Shown here: positions 28,486-36,591 of the stretch, piece after piece
How the letters are laid out: each line of letters starts with the position of its first letter
Position numbering within the stretch: the first letter of the stretch is position 1
From: Cellulomonas sp. URHD0024
Lineage (GTDB): Bacteria; Actinomycetota; Actinomycetes; Actinomycetales; Cellulomonadaceae
Length of the DNA: 64,000 nt
NCBI RefSeq assembly: GCF_000426185.1
Contig: NZ_AUEW01000004.1
Span: forward strand, 124,001-188,000
Direction: 5' to 3'
Notes under the pieces: generated by a model
The model's input: only the letters and a program-made list of their open reading frames with translations
Database searches by the model: none
Told to the model about the DNA's origin: nothing
Made by a program: the position numbers and the translations under genes

Positions 28486-28964
28486 TGGCTATGCCTGAGT
28501 TGCGGTGCTCTAGGTGGGCGCATCTCGGGCTGGTCCAGAGATCGGTTGGAGCGCCGCGCCGCCCGTGTTTGAATGACGGGTTTCTCGGTCGGTAGTTTGG
28601 CTGCGTGGTTGGTGACGGCCGACCCGAGAGGTCGTTCGGTCGCGTCGGATTCGCTCGCTGCCAAACGCGGATCGCTTCTCAAGCGGGTTGGCCGAACGGC
28701 AGAGCTCGGTTCTGACCCGCGCTGTTGACCGTGTCAACGAAACCGCTCCAGATCGGCCGGTGGCGTGCGAGGTGCCGGAGCAAACCTCCAGATGAGGCGA
28801 CCGCGAGGTGCTGTCAAGACAAGCCGGATCGCTTTCGATTCTCGCCACTGTCACTGCTCGGACATGTAAAATGCCTTGTCCTGTTGGCCGGAGCGCCCAT
28901 CCGTGACCCGCGATGGTGTGAGCTGTCTTTGCCACAGCGCGCCGCTCCAGCCGCTCACTTCTGT
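28486..28964. other. Gene-free gap between convergent NTPase and OLD genes
   Basis: About 480 bases with no supportable gene. It contains GTTGACcgTGTCAAC at about 28719 and a degenerate ssrA-end repeat at 28834, so it looks like the scarred end of an earlier integrated element. Confidence 0.6.
28834..28861 (+). repeat. Degenerate attachment-site repeat, copy 2
   Basis: TTCGATTCTCGCCACTGTCA, continuing into CTGCTCGG, aligns with the ssrA 3' end and with copy 4 (34660), sharing the flanking GGATCGCT / GGAATCGCT upstream. It is the most diverged copy. Confidence 0.55.
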
Positions 28965-30488
28965 CTAGCGATCCTCTCGCACATGTCGGTCGATACGTGT
29001 CATTAGTTCGCTTGCCTGCACCGCGATGTCCTCGTCCTCGAGCCAGCACTCGCACAGTGCACGGAGCAGCGCGTGTTCGGAGGCGTTGAGTGTTCGCGCG
29101 AGTGCCTGCAGGAGGTATTGATGATCCAGAGCGGACACCGAATCGAGCCCAATTCGCACCTCACCTGCACTTCTATCGAGGCGAGACGCCACGGACGCTG
29201 GCCTCTGTCTGGCGGCCGCCAAGAGTTCGTCCTCGGGCCCGCGCGTACCAGGTAGACAGGCGATCCAAGCATGAGGGGCGGACAGCGACAAGCGCTGGTC
29301 GCCATCAACGACACCGAGGCACTCCATACCTCTCAGGCCCGGCCCTAGGCGATCCGCCATGAACTTCACGGCTGCCGCATCGCCGACAGCGACCACCTCG
29401 CACGTTGAGGGCCAACGCCAGCCGAGCAGGCTCGCAAGCTCGGCCACCAACCGGGCGGCCAACGCGTCCTCGACGAGGACAATAGATTGGATAGAGCGAG
29501 GAACCGCCAGGTAATCGTACGCGACTTCCAGGCTCGACGGGGGCTCCAGAATAAAGCCGTCACTTGACCTGGTCATGAGCAGGAGGTTCTCAGCTCCGAA
29601 GCGCCCGATAATGTCGGGCGAGTGCGTCGCGACAATCAGTTGAACTTGCTGCCGTACGGCAAGCCGGGACAACTCATCGGCCAATGCCCGATGATTGGCG
29701 GAAGCTATCAGTGTCTCCGGTTCATCGAGCAATACCGGACCCGTCTGCTCAAAGCGCAACGCGTAGCTGAGCATGTAATGAGCCCACAACTCTCCGTGGC
29801 TCATGTCAGCATTGGTGATCTCCGCGCCGTCTAGCGTGCCTCGCATGAGCGGACATTCCCCGGCGTCATCATCGGGATCGAAGTAGTACGTCGACAGGCT
29901 CTCGTACTGCTTCCCAAGCACTCGGCGCAGGCCCCGAAGATCATCGGCGGTGTGGTCTCGGAGTTTCACGGCGGTTCTATTCTCGTGATAGAAATCCCAG
30001 TCCTGGTTCAAGAAGACGTACTCCGAAAAGGCCGACAATGAACTCATGAGCCACGGTCGCGGGCGTGCATCGCCAAGTTCGGACCAAGCTTCCTGCTTCG
30101 ACTCCCACGGAGACTCGAGATCGATCGTGCGCGTCTGTTCGCGGCCGTCCACAATGAAGGTGAGGGCCACCGAGCCCCGCAACCCGAACCGATCTCCTTG
30201 CCGTGGACGCACCTCCGGCCTCAGATTGTTGCCCTCCCACCCACCGAGTGCTGATCGGAGCAGCGTCAAGAACGCGCTCTTTCCACTGCCATGACGTCCC
30301 ACGACGGCGAGCGTCGGTGGGACTTCGATCAGCTGGTCAGCAAACAGATCAGAGCCGCGGATCTCAACGCTGACTAGCGAGAATGGCGTCCGGACGGTTG
30401 TAAGGCGACGCCAGGCGCCTCGCACCGATGTGGGGAGGCCGAGTGCGACCGGGGAGCCCGGGCGCGGACCGGCGAGTGATGAATCCAC
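28965..30488 (-). CDS. OLD-like ATPase with TOPRIM-type nuclease region
   Basis: A 507-aa protein from GTG 30488. It has an ABC-type ATPase: Walker A GRHGSGKSAF (about 64-73), signature-like MSHGELW, Walker B GPVLLDEPETLI and switch His in ATHSPDIIG. A TOPRIM-like region follows: VLVEDALAARL (acidic Glu) and GVVDGDQR (DxD). This is the OLD-family layout, in which the nuclease acts in phage defence. In Gabija an OLD protein pairs with a UvrD-like helicase; none is present here. It converges on the 712-aa NTPase gene with 479 bp between. Confidence 0.78.
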   Translation of the reverse strand: MDSSLAGPRPGSPVALGLPTSVRGAWRRLTTVRTPFSLVSVEIRGSDLFADQLIEVPPTLAVVGRHGSGKSAFLTLLRSALGGWEGNNLRPEVRPRQGDRFGLRGSVALTFIVDGREQTRTIDLESPWESKQEAWSELGDARPRPWLMSSLSAFSEYVFLNQDWDFYHENRTAVKLRDHTADDLRGLRRVLGKQYESLSTYYFDPDDDAGECPLMRGTLDGAEITNADMSHGELWAHYMLSYALRFEQTGPVLLDEPETLIASANHRALADELSRLAVRQQVQLIVATHSPDIIGRFGAENLLLMTRSSDGFILEPPSSLEVAYDYLAVPRSIQSIVLVEDALAARLVAELASLLGWRWPSTCEVVAVGDAAAVKFMADRLGPGLRGMECLGVVDGDQRLSLSAPHAWIACLPGTRGPEDELLAAARQRPASVASRLDRSAGEVRIGLDSVSALDHQYLLQALARTLNASEHALLRALCECWLEDEDIAVQASELMTRIDRHVREDR

Positions 30489-30940
30489 GTAGGTGAACTT
30501 ACCGACTCAGCACGTTGCGAGACGGTTGTCGTCGTCGCGGCGTCGTACATCGGTTCACCCGTACTGCGGTGCCGCGCCTGTTCGGCCTCGGCTTCGTCCC
30601 GTCTGATCCAAGTCATGGTCGCCACACGGGCTCTATTTGGACGTGGCTAGCGGGCGTTGAGGGCCGAGGCCGCCCGGCTCCGATGTCTCGAGCCCTAACG
30701 CAGGGCTGCGATCGAGAGGATGCGGCTCGGCGTGCTATGGAGGTCGGCCCCATGTGCGCGATTCGACTGCGCGCCAGGGCCGCCGGGTTGGAGGGCTGAC
30801 GTTCGATGCTGCTCCTCCCGGTCGCCTCGCGTTGACGATGTCAACGAAGCGGCCGCAGATCGCTCGCCGGCGTCGCATAGCTCGTCGCAAATCTGCAGAT
30901 CAGGCCCGCAGGAGTTGGCGTCGACAGCGGCCTTATCGCC

Positions 30941-30994
30941 TTCGATTCCCGCCACCTCCACGTATCGCGCGCCTCTGACCTGGGCAAATGCACG
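30941..30994 (+). repeat. Attachment-site repeat, copy 3
   Basis: TTCGATTCCCGCCACCTCCA (30941-30960) is identical to the ssrA 3' end at 13787-13806. The similarity continues downstream as CTCTGACCTGGGCAAATGC, compared with CTCTGACCTGCGGAAACG after ssrA. A direct repeat of the integration site on the same strand marks the right end of an element about 17 kb long. Confidence 0.82.
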
Positions 30995-31012
30995 TTACGA
31001 ACGTGCTAATGG

Positions 31013-31051
31013 TTGACGCCGTCAATGGCTCCGTCAACGCGCCGTCAACGG
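31013..31051 (+). repeat. Cluster of CCGTCAA direct repeats (possible arm-type sites)
   Basis: CCGTCAATGG (31019), CCGTCAACGC (31031) and CCGTCAACGG (31042) are spaced 12 and 11 bases apart, preceded by an inverted TTGACG at 31013. Integrase arm-binding sites often look like this next to an att core; the assignment is an inference. Confidence 0.55.
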
Positions 31052-31143
31052 GGCGGCCGCCAAGCGACTCGCTTGAGTGCAACCCTGAGCTCGCCAAGGT
31101 CGTGGACCTCAGCGCCATCGACATCCCTGGTGGGTCGGGCCGG

Positions 31144-32473
31144 TCAGACCGGAGTGCGCCGTAGCGTCGCTTGAGCAAGTGCCGTGGCCATCGGTCCGAA
31201 CTCGGCGGGCGAGCGTGGCTCGTCGGCTGGCTTATCCAGGGACCGCAGAAGCGCCAGGGCGCCGAGTCGGACGAGCGAGTGCCAGTCCGGCGCCGAGCGG
31301 TCCCTCTGGCGCCATCCGAGGTCGGCGAGCGTCGAGGCGATCTGGTCGTAGGGGACCGCGCGCCCGCTGGTTGCGGCGATGTGGGCGAGGGTCACGAGTG
31401 TGGCCTCTTGGGCGAAGCCGTGGGCGGGTACCAGCTTGGCGGCGAGGGCAGCCCAAAGCGCGGTGGGATCGCGCTGTGCAGCTGCGCCGAGACGGGTGAG
31501 AAGCAGTCGCCCGCGGTACTTGCGCAGCAGGCCGGCAGATTGCAGCCACGTCCGAAACTCCAGCACGGGGACGGCGAGGACCTCGCGGTTGTTCTTGCCG
31601 ATCCAGCTGCGCATCGCCGGGAGCACCAGGCTGGCGGCCGCGACGTCGTCTGGCTTGAGGTATCCCGCGGCGGTCAGGGGGATGCCGCCGCCGCGGGCAC
31701 GGTCGAGGAACCAGCGGATGGCGCTCGTTGCAGCGGTGATCTGGTCGGTGTTCGGGGTCTGCGGCCGGGGTGAGTCGGCGAGCAGGGCGACGAACTGCGG
31801 TGTGCCGCGTAGACGGGTTGCGAGAGCCACGATTTCTGCGGTGAAGCCGAGGTCCGGCAGGTGCAGGACCGGGTCATCGAGTGCCCGGTTGACCTCGCCG
31901 AGGTTGAACACGGTCGGCATCGAGCCGTCCTCGCCCGGCATGGAGCCTTCGCCGTCGACGCAGACCGCGGGCCGTGCTCCGGTGGGCGCCTCGAGCACGT
32001 GGGTGAGGCGGAGCTCAAGGTTCCACGAGTCGCCGTAGTCGTACACGTACCGCAGGGTGTCGCCCGGAGTCTGCAAGACCTCATCAACGCGGACGGCATC
32101 GGTTGGCGTCCCCTCGTCCTCGCCCCTCCTCGACGTCTTCCGGGCACAGGAACAGTTCGCTGCGCGGGTCGAACGGGCCCCCTCCCAGCGCGAACCGGTA
32201 CAGGTGCGAGTCGGACCATCCGAAGGCGGCCTGCAGCGCGAGGTGCACCGTCGCCAACGTGGTGTCCGAGCGAAGGTCCAGCGTGCGCACTATCGGCGTC
32301 TCGGTGTTGATCAGCTCCACGCGGACACGCAGGATCCGGCTGTCGTCCAGCGGCGCGCGGCGCAGGGTTTCCCGATCGTCGACGGACCCCAGATCGCGCA
32401 GGCCGTCCAGGTCCTGGCCGCCGGTCACGGCCTCGAAACAGCGGCGCAGCTCGTGCTCGTCGGAATCCGTCAC
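31144..32473 (-). pseudogene. Plasmid pRiA4b ORF-3-like protein, one frameshift
   Basis: The first part (GTG 32473) gives RVRVELINTETPIVRTLDLR and HLYRFALGGGPFDPRSELFL, characteristic of the pRiA4b ORF-3 family. In the GGGG run near 32125 one extra G shifts the frame to a stop at about 32084. Removing one G gives a continuous reading GEDEGTPTDAVRVDEVLQTP into the second frame (LRYVYDYGDSWNLELRLTHV), which runs to 31144. The joined protein would be about 442 aa. Function of the family is unknown; it is common on mobile elements. Confidence 0.8.
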
Positions 32474-32590
32474 CGAGGCAGGCTACCGGCGCGCCGCTGA
32501 CGAGAATGAGGTCAAGCGAACGCGCTCGCGACTGCGCGGGTAGGTCTGGGGGACACGCGCGCGGTATTGGTTCGGCAACAAGACGTGAAT

Positions 32591-33409
32591 TTAGCTGGTG
32601 ATGTCCGGCGTCGGTCGACCGCTGAGTCCGGTGCGCAGCGCGCGGAGCGCGGGTGCCGGGTCGACGACCGAGGTCGGCATGTCCGCAGCCAGTCGCGCGA
32701 GGTTGTCGTCGTCCACGAGTGCGAGCACCTGTGGAGCCGCGGAGCCGAGGAGCTCGAACATCTCGTGACCGAGGCGGTGCGCCGCTGCAAGGTCAGGATC
32801 GAACTCGTAGGCCTCGAGCAGCGCGACGCCGGTCGCGTAGAGGTCGTCGAGCAGTGCGCCGGTCGTGGTCCATCCGATGATCGTCTGCAGATCGACCGCG
32901 TCGCGTCGGGTCTCGAGTCGCCGGTCCGACCACGCGATGAGCTTCAACGTCACAAGCCCCGCGACAGAGGGGACCCGCACCGTCGTGCCACCCGGGAGCA
33001 ACGCCGGAAGGCTCGCGGCGTGCGCTTCGCGCAGACCGAGCGTGTTCATTGCGCTGCCGTCGCCCCAGTCGATCACGCGTCCGCTCGTCTCGAGGTCGCC
33101 GAACGGGACGACGTCAACGTGCGTGCCCGAGACGAGAAATGTGTGCCGGCGCCGGCCGACGCGTTCCAGGTCTGACGTCAGTGCCTCGAAGGCCTGCCAG
33201 GACGGAACTGCGACCGCGATGTCGACATCCGCAGTGGCCCGGGCCGGGGGAGTGCCAGCGATCGCGACGGACAGGATGTCGCGCGCCGTCGCACCGATCA
33301 CCATCAGCGGGACGGAGTGGCTGCCAGCGGTCTCTTGCAGCATCGCCAGCACCTGGCCGGCGACCGCGATCCTAGAGTCGGTCGAGCTCGACAAGTCGAT
33401 CGTCGACAC
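32591..33409 (-). CDS. AbiEii-type nucleotidyltransferase toxin
   Basis: A 272-aa nucleotidyltransferase-fold protein. The segment VIGATARDIL followed by RATADVDIAVAV supplies the G-x-DxD metal-binding core, with VDVVPFG further on as the third acidic strand. AbiEii toxins of type IV systems transfer nucleotides to tRNA and halt growth on phage infection. I chose GTG 33409 because AGAGGA lies just before it; an ATG at 33427 is possible. Its start lies inside the antitoxin gene, so the pair is translationally coupled. Confidence 0.78.
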   Translation of the reverse strand: MSTIDLSSSTDSRIAVAGQVLAMLQETAGSHSVPLMVIGATARDILSVAIAGTPPARATADVDIAVAVPSWQAFEALTSDLERVGRRRHTFLVSGTHVDVVPFGDLETSGRVIDWGDGSAMNTLGLREAHAASLPALLPGGTTVRVPSVAGLVTLKLIAWSDRRLETRRDAVDLQTIIGWTTTGALLDDLYATGVALLEAYEFDPDLAAAHRLGHEMFELLGSAAPQVLALVDDDNLARLAADMPTSVVDPAPALRALRTGLSGRPTPDITS

Positions 33410-34421
33410 GGCGGATCCTCTCTGCATGCTCGCGTTGTCGCGGATCGCCCGACGACACCAGATCGGCGTAGATGAGCGGTGAGGGAACGAGCGGACTCGT
33501 GTCCTGCGGGCGACGCCAGAAGCGCCGGCGCAGATGGATCGACCCGGCGTCGTCGTCGCGGCGCATCTTGTATCGCGCGACCAGCGAAGCCGGGACTCCG
33601 CCTAGATAGAACGTCGCGCTCGTCGGATACAGGTGGGGGTCGATCCTGCTCGCGGCGCGCTCGCCACCCAGTTGCGCGCCCTCGGCTTCCAGGTCGACCT
33701 CCAACTCGGCGAGTCGGTCGGGTTCGTCCAGGGTGAACGATGCGATCGGAAGGCGTCGCGCGAGGTTGATGGTGTAGGCCTCGGCCCATCGGTCGAGGAG
33801 CTCGCCGGCACGGTTCAAGCTCCGGCCGGCCGAACCGTCGCGCAGGTACCCAGCAGTAGTGAGCTCGAGCATCACGGTATGCACTGTGCCGACGGCCGCG
33901 CCGCTGACGGTCGCGATCTCGCGCACCGGTTTCGCCGCGAGCTCCGGCCAGGCGAGCAGAGCGAAGACGACCATGGTGCCGGTGCGCGTGAACGCTCGTG
34001 CCGCGGTCGCGTCGCGAGGTCGCGCGGTCGTGGCCGTCCTGGGGCGGCGACCACGAACGTCGACGAGCATGCCGTCCCACGCGAGCCTCATGTTGCCGGC
34101 GGCATCGGCATGGTCGACGCCGCGAGCGGTCAGGATCTCGGCGACCGAGTCGGAGATGTACGGTGCGATGAGCAGCAGGGGGCGTTCTGGCGGCAGAGCG
34201 ATGGCCGTTGCGACACGGCGGTCCAAGCGACCCGTCTTCAGCACCGTCGGGTACTCGACCCGACCGCGCGCGCCGGTGTCGAGGCTGAGGCGAAAGTCGG
34301 CGATCGAGGTCTGAGGCTCGGCCGGTGTGAGCGTGACTCTCACGCCGACGTCGCGGAGAGCCTGGGTAACGTCGGCGATCACCGTGTTCAGGTTCTCATC
34401 GTGTTCATCCTGAATGAACAT
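33372..34421 (-). CDS. AbiEi-type antitoxin / transcriptional regulator
   Basis: A 349-aa protein. The ATG at 34421 (MFIQDEHDENLNTVIADV) is the likely start; the frame extends upstream without support. A central winged helix-turn-helix is visible (WPELAAKPVREIATVSGAAV and TVHTVMLELTTAGYLRDG). The C-terminal region (TFYLGGVPASLVARYKMRRD) matches the COG4861-type AbiEi extension. AbiEi proteins repress their own operon and counter AbiEii. It precedes and overlaps the toxin gene. Confidence 0.76.
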   Translation of the reverse strand: MFIQDEHDENLNTVIADVTQALRDVGVRVTLTPAEPQTSIADFRLSLDTGARGRVEYPTVLKTGRLDRRVATAIALPPERPLLLIAPYISDSVAEILTARGVDHADAAGNMRLAWDGMLVDVRGRRPRTATTARPRDATAARAFTRTGTMVVFALLAWPELAAKPVREIATVSGAAVGTVHTVMLELTTAGYLRDGSAGRSLNRAGELLDRWAEAYTINLARRLPIASFTLDEPDRLAELEVDLEAEGAQLGGERAASRIDPHLYPTSATFYLGGVPASLVARYKMRRDDDAGSIHLRRRFWRRPQDTSPLVPSPLIYADLVSSGDPRQREHAERIRRVDDRLVELDRL

Positions 34422-34659
34422 GGCCCAATAATGAACGCAAGGGCTTGATCGTGCAACCCCTGTAGACCAGTGGAGCGTCGGCGCGGTGCCACCCTTGGAT
34501 CCTGCGCACGGACGCTCGTCGCGCTCCGGGAGTCGTCGTGACGACGAGTACAACCTTGCTGTGGACGCACGCCGCACGGTCGCGTTGACCGACGGATCCG
34601 CGATCGCACACGTGCAGATCAGACGTTCGCGATCGCCCGTCGGGACTGGCGGAATCGCT

Positions 34660-34713
34660 TTCGATTCCCGACACCTCCACTACTGCTCTGACCTGCGGAA
34701 ACGTTGGTCTTGC
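34660..34713 (+). repeat. Attachment-site repeat, copy 4
   Basis: TTCGATTCCCGACACCTCCA followed by CTCTGACCTGCGGAAACG matches 13787-13828 with few changes and a short insertion. Unlike copy 3, the match continues through the terminator and into the integrase start, so this copy preserves a full left-end structure. Confidence 0.85.
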
Positions 34714-34721
34714 TGACCAGG

Positions 34722-34754
34722 AATGGCCATCCGTTGACTCGGGTGGCTATTTTG
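34722..34754 (+). terminator. Second, diverged copy of the ssrA terminator
   Basis: AATGGCCATCCG (34722-34733), loop TTGACT, CGGGTGGCTATT (34740-34751), then TTT. Compared with 13845-13876 several stem bases differ, yet pairing is kept through G-T wobbles. Confidence 0.6.
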
Positions 34755-34800
34755 GCGAGCATCCGTGAGCGCCCGCGTCGCGATGCAGTCCGCGCCAGCG
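34745..34800 (+). pseudogene. Remnant of integrase 5' end
   Basis: GGCTATTTTGGCGAGCATCC, then GTGAGCGCCCGCGTCGCGAT, aligns with 13869-13917, which encodes MASIRERRRRDG. The start codon and everything after about 34800 are lost. It shows that a related element once sat here. Confidence 0.75.
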
Positions 34801-34978
34801 GGCTCTACCGAGTACTCATGCGCCAGCCGACGAATGTGGTCGACGGGTCCAGACGGGTTACCAGCCACACCGTTGAACGGACTATGTTCCGCGGGAACAT
34901 CGACCTGCGGCCGCGCAAGGGGCACGCATCTGCCGGCTTCGACGTGTGACCCGGCGCTGTCTGTTCCCTTGCGGGTTG

Positions 34979-36031
34979 TCAGTGATGCGGTGTTCCGCGC
35001 CGGGCCTCGACGAGGGCGTGCCTGACGAACCTGCGCGCATGGTCGAGCATCTCGCCGTTCGACCGCACCCCTTCCCTCTGGCCGTCCGACCGCGGCGGTC
35101 GATAGTCCGGTTGGGCAAGGCTCAGCGAGGCGAGCGCCGACGCCGCGCGCGAGTAGACGGCACGGGCTGCGTCGGTGCACAGGAAGGACGTGATGCTGCT
35201 CGACTGGTCCCTCTTGCCGCCAGGTGACTCGAAGAAGTATCGCGATGTCGGGTCCGACTGCACCCCGGCCACGAACGCCAGGTAGGCGCGGTCGAGCTCC
35301 TCCATCGGCCCGAACCCAAACGCTGCGGCTGCCATAGGCTCCGGCGCCCAGTACTTGGGAGCGGGATGCGGTCGAGCGACGACCGTCGGGTGAGTCGTGG
35401 ACGCGGGAGGAGGCTTCGAGAGGTTGTACAAGATGTTGCCCACGCGGTACTGACCTGGATCAGTCTGCAGGTACACCACACGCCCGCATGCCGCGAGAGT
35501 CATCATCCCGGAACACTGTGCGCACGACTCCAAGCTCGTGTAAATGGTCACACCGTTCATCGTGTTTCCGTACTTCACGAACTCAGCCTGCTCGGCGTCG
35601 AACCGTTGCCAATCGTTGTAGCTCTGGTTCAGCAAGAACAGGCGTCGGATGAGGCGAGCCTCGGCATGCTCGGCGGAGCTGTTGAAGATTTCGTTATGGT
35701 TGAACTCGAAGTCGAGGATCGATCCGTTCTCATCCACCGCGATACAGGCGATGTTGTGGCCCAGGTAGCGGTCGCCGAGCGCGTCGCCCGCGTACCTGCC
35801 GTCTTCGACCCGCTGGTTCTCGCGCCAGGGGTACCGCCCCAAGGCGCCAGACTTATTGCCGTTCCAGTACCCGTCGATCAACGCCATGACGACCAGCGAG
35901 GCGATCGTGAGACGCTCCGCCTCATCAACCGAGATCTGATGAGTCGGTGGTTCGACAAGCCTGCTGACCGGCGCGTCCCAGTACCGCGCGAGCATGGAGC
36001 CGGGCACGACGTCAGGCGGCAGAGCGCTCAT
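34979..36031 (-). CDS. Cytidine-deaminase-fold protein, atypical
   Basis: A 350-aa protein with the zinc-dependent deaminase motifs HAEARLIRR (His and catalytic Glu) and SLESCAQCSGMM (two zinc Cys; the usual Pro before the first Cys is Ser). The N-terminal region (about 1-110) and a long C-terminal extension (about 220-350) lie outside the normal deaminase size. The substrate is unknown: free nucleotides, DNA/RNA bases or a toxin-like role are all possible. The location beside an AbiE pair and IS debris suggests accessory function. Confidence 0.72.
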   Translation of the reverse strand: MSALPPDVVPGSMLARYWDAPVSRLVEPPTHQISVDEAERLTIASLVVMALIDGYWNGNKSGALGRYPWRENQRVEDGRYAGDALGDRYLGHNIACIAVDENGSILDFEFNHNEIFNSSAEHAEARLIRRLFLLNQSYNDWQRFDAEQAEFVKYGNTMNGVTIYTSLESCAQCSGMMTLAACGRVVYLQTDPGQYRVGNILYNLSKPPPASTTHPTVVARPHPAPKYWAPEPMAAAAFGFGPMEELDRAYLAFVAGVQSDPTSRYFFESPGGKRDQSSSITSFLCTDAARAVYSRAASALASLSLAQPDYRPPRSDGQREGVRSNGEMLDHARRFVRHALVEARRGTPHH

Positions 36032-36048
36032 CGGCTGCTACTCCTCAG

Positions 36049-36093
36049 CTGGTCGACCTGGTCGACCTGATCGCCCTGATCGACCTGATCGCA
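36049..36093 (+). repeat. Five tandem 9-bp repeats upstream of the deaminase gene
   Basis: CTGGTCGAC occurs twice, then CTGATCGCC, CTGATCGAC and CTGATCGCA, back to back. The array ends 18 bp before the deaminase start codon. It could be a regulatory protein-binding array or a slippage-prone tract. Confidence 0.75.
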
Positions 36094-36304
36094 TCGTCGC
36101 ATCGTGCCAGCGGGCTGGCGAAGCGTCCAGCACACTGCGCCAACCCGGGCCGCGAGCTGCACCCTGGCGATCGACGAATACGCCGCAGACACAAAGCCTC
36201 CCGAGCTCCGCCGCTTCGTCCGTCGGCTGATCGCGAGGTACTCCACTCGGTACTGTCTCGCCCCGATCCTGATGGAGGCTCATTCCCCGCTATGGATGAC
36301 TGTC

Positions 36305-36490
36305 ATGGGGAGCGCCGAGGAGTACCGCGACGGGCTTCGGGAGCGGGCGATCCGGATGCCTGTGAACGGCCGGGAAAATGACCAGCGATGGGCAGTGCCT
36401 GGCCGAGTGCGAGCGAGAGAACCGGGACCTGCGCCGCGCGAACGCGATCTTGAGGTCGGCGTCGGCTCTCTTCGCGGCGGTGTCGTTGAC
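36305..36490 (+). mobile_element. IS3-family OrfA remnant with internal deletion
   Basis: ATG 36305 begins EEYRDGLRERAIRM, the usual OrfA N-terminus. The sequence then jumps, in another frame, to ECERENRDLRRANAILRSAS, the OrfA C-terminal leucine-zipper end. About 35-40 codons between are missing and no OrfB follows. It is a dead insertion-sequence fragment near the probable right limit of the island. Confidence 0.7.
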
Positions 36491-36591
36491 ACTCTGGATC
36501 AACCGTGACTGGCTCGGTCCGAAGGCACGATGCGGTTGGCCGCCCGCAGGCTGCCGCCGACGGCGCCCCTGCCCCGGCGATCCCCGGTCGA

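Larger units (their letters stand above)
30489..31143. other. Gene-free region with element-end signals
   Basis: About 655 bases without a supportable gene. It holds TTGACGATGTCAAC near 30833, the ssrA-end repeat at 30941, a perfect palindrome GCACGTT-ACG-AACGTGC (30990-31006) and clustered CCGTCAA repeats at 31019-31051. It is best read as the boundary of an integrated element. Confidence 0.6.
34422..34978. other. Gene-free junction at the right end of the ssrA repeat array
   Basis: About 557 bases with no supportable gene. It contains GTTGACCGACGG near 34585, attachment repeat copy 4, a second copy of the ssrA terminator and a remnant of an integrase start. From about 34800 to 34978 I see nothing identifiable. 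Confidence 0.6.

Noticed and set aside
28510..29055. A 181-aa minus-strand frame across the gap after the 712-aa NTPase
   Set aside because: Arg/Thr-rich without domain, overlaps the end of the OLD-like gene and the att remnant.
13442..36500. CRISPR array within the island
   Set aside because: No set of regularly spaced identical repeats was seen; the only tandem arrays are the 9-bp repeats at 36049 and the 10-bp CCGTCAA units near 31019.
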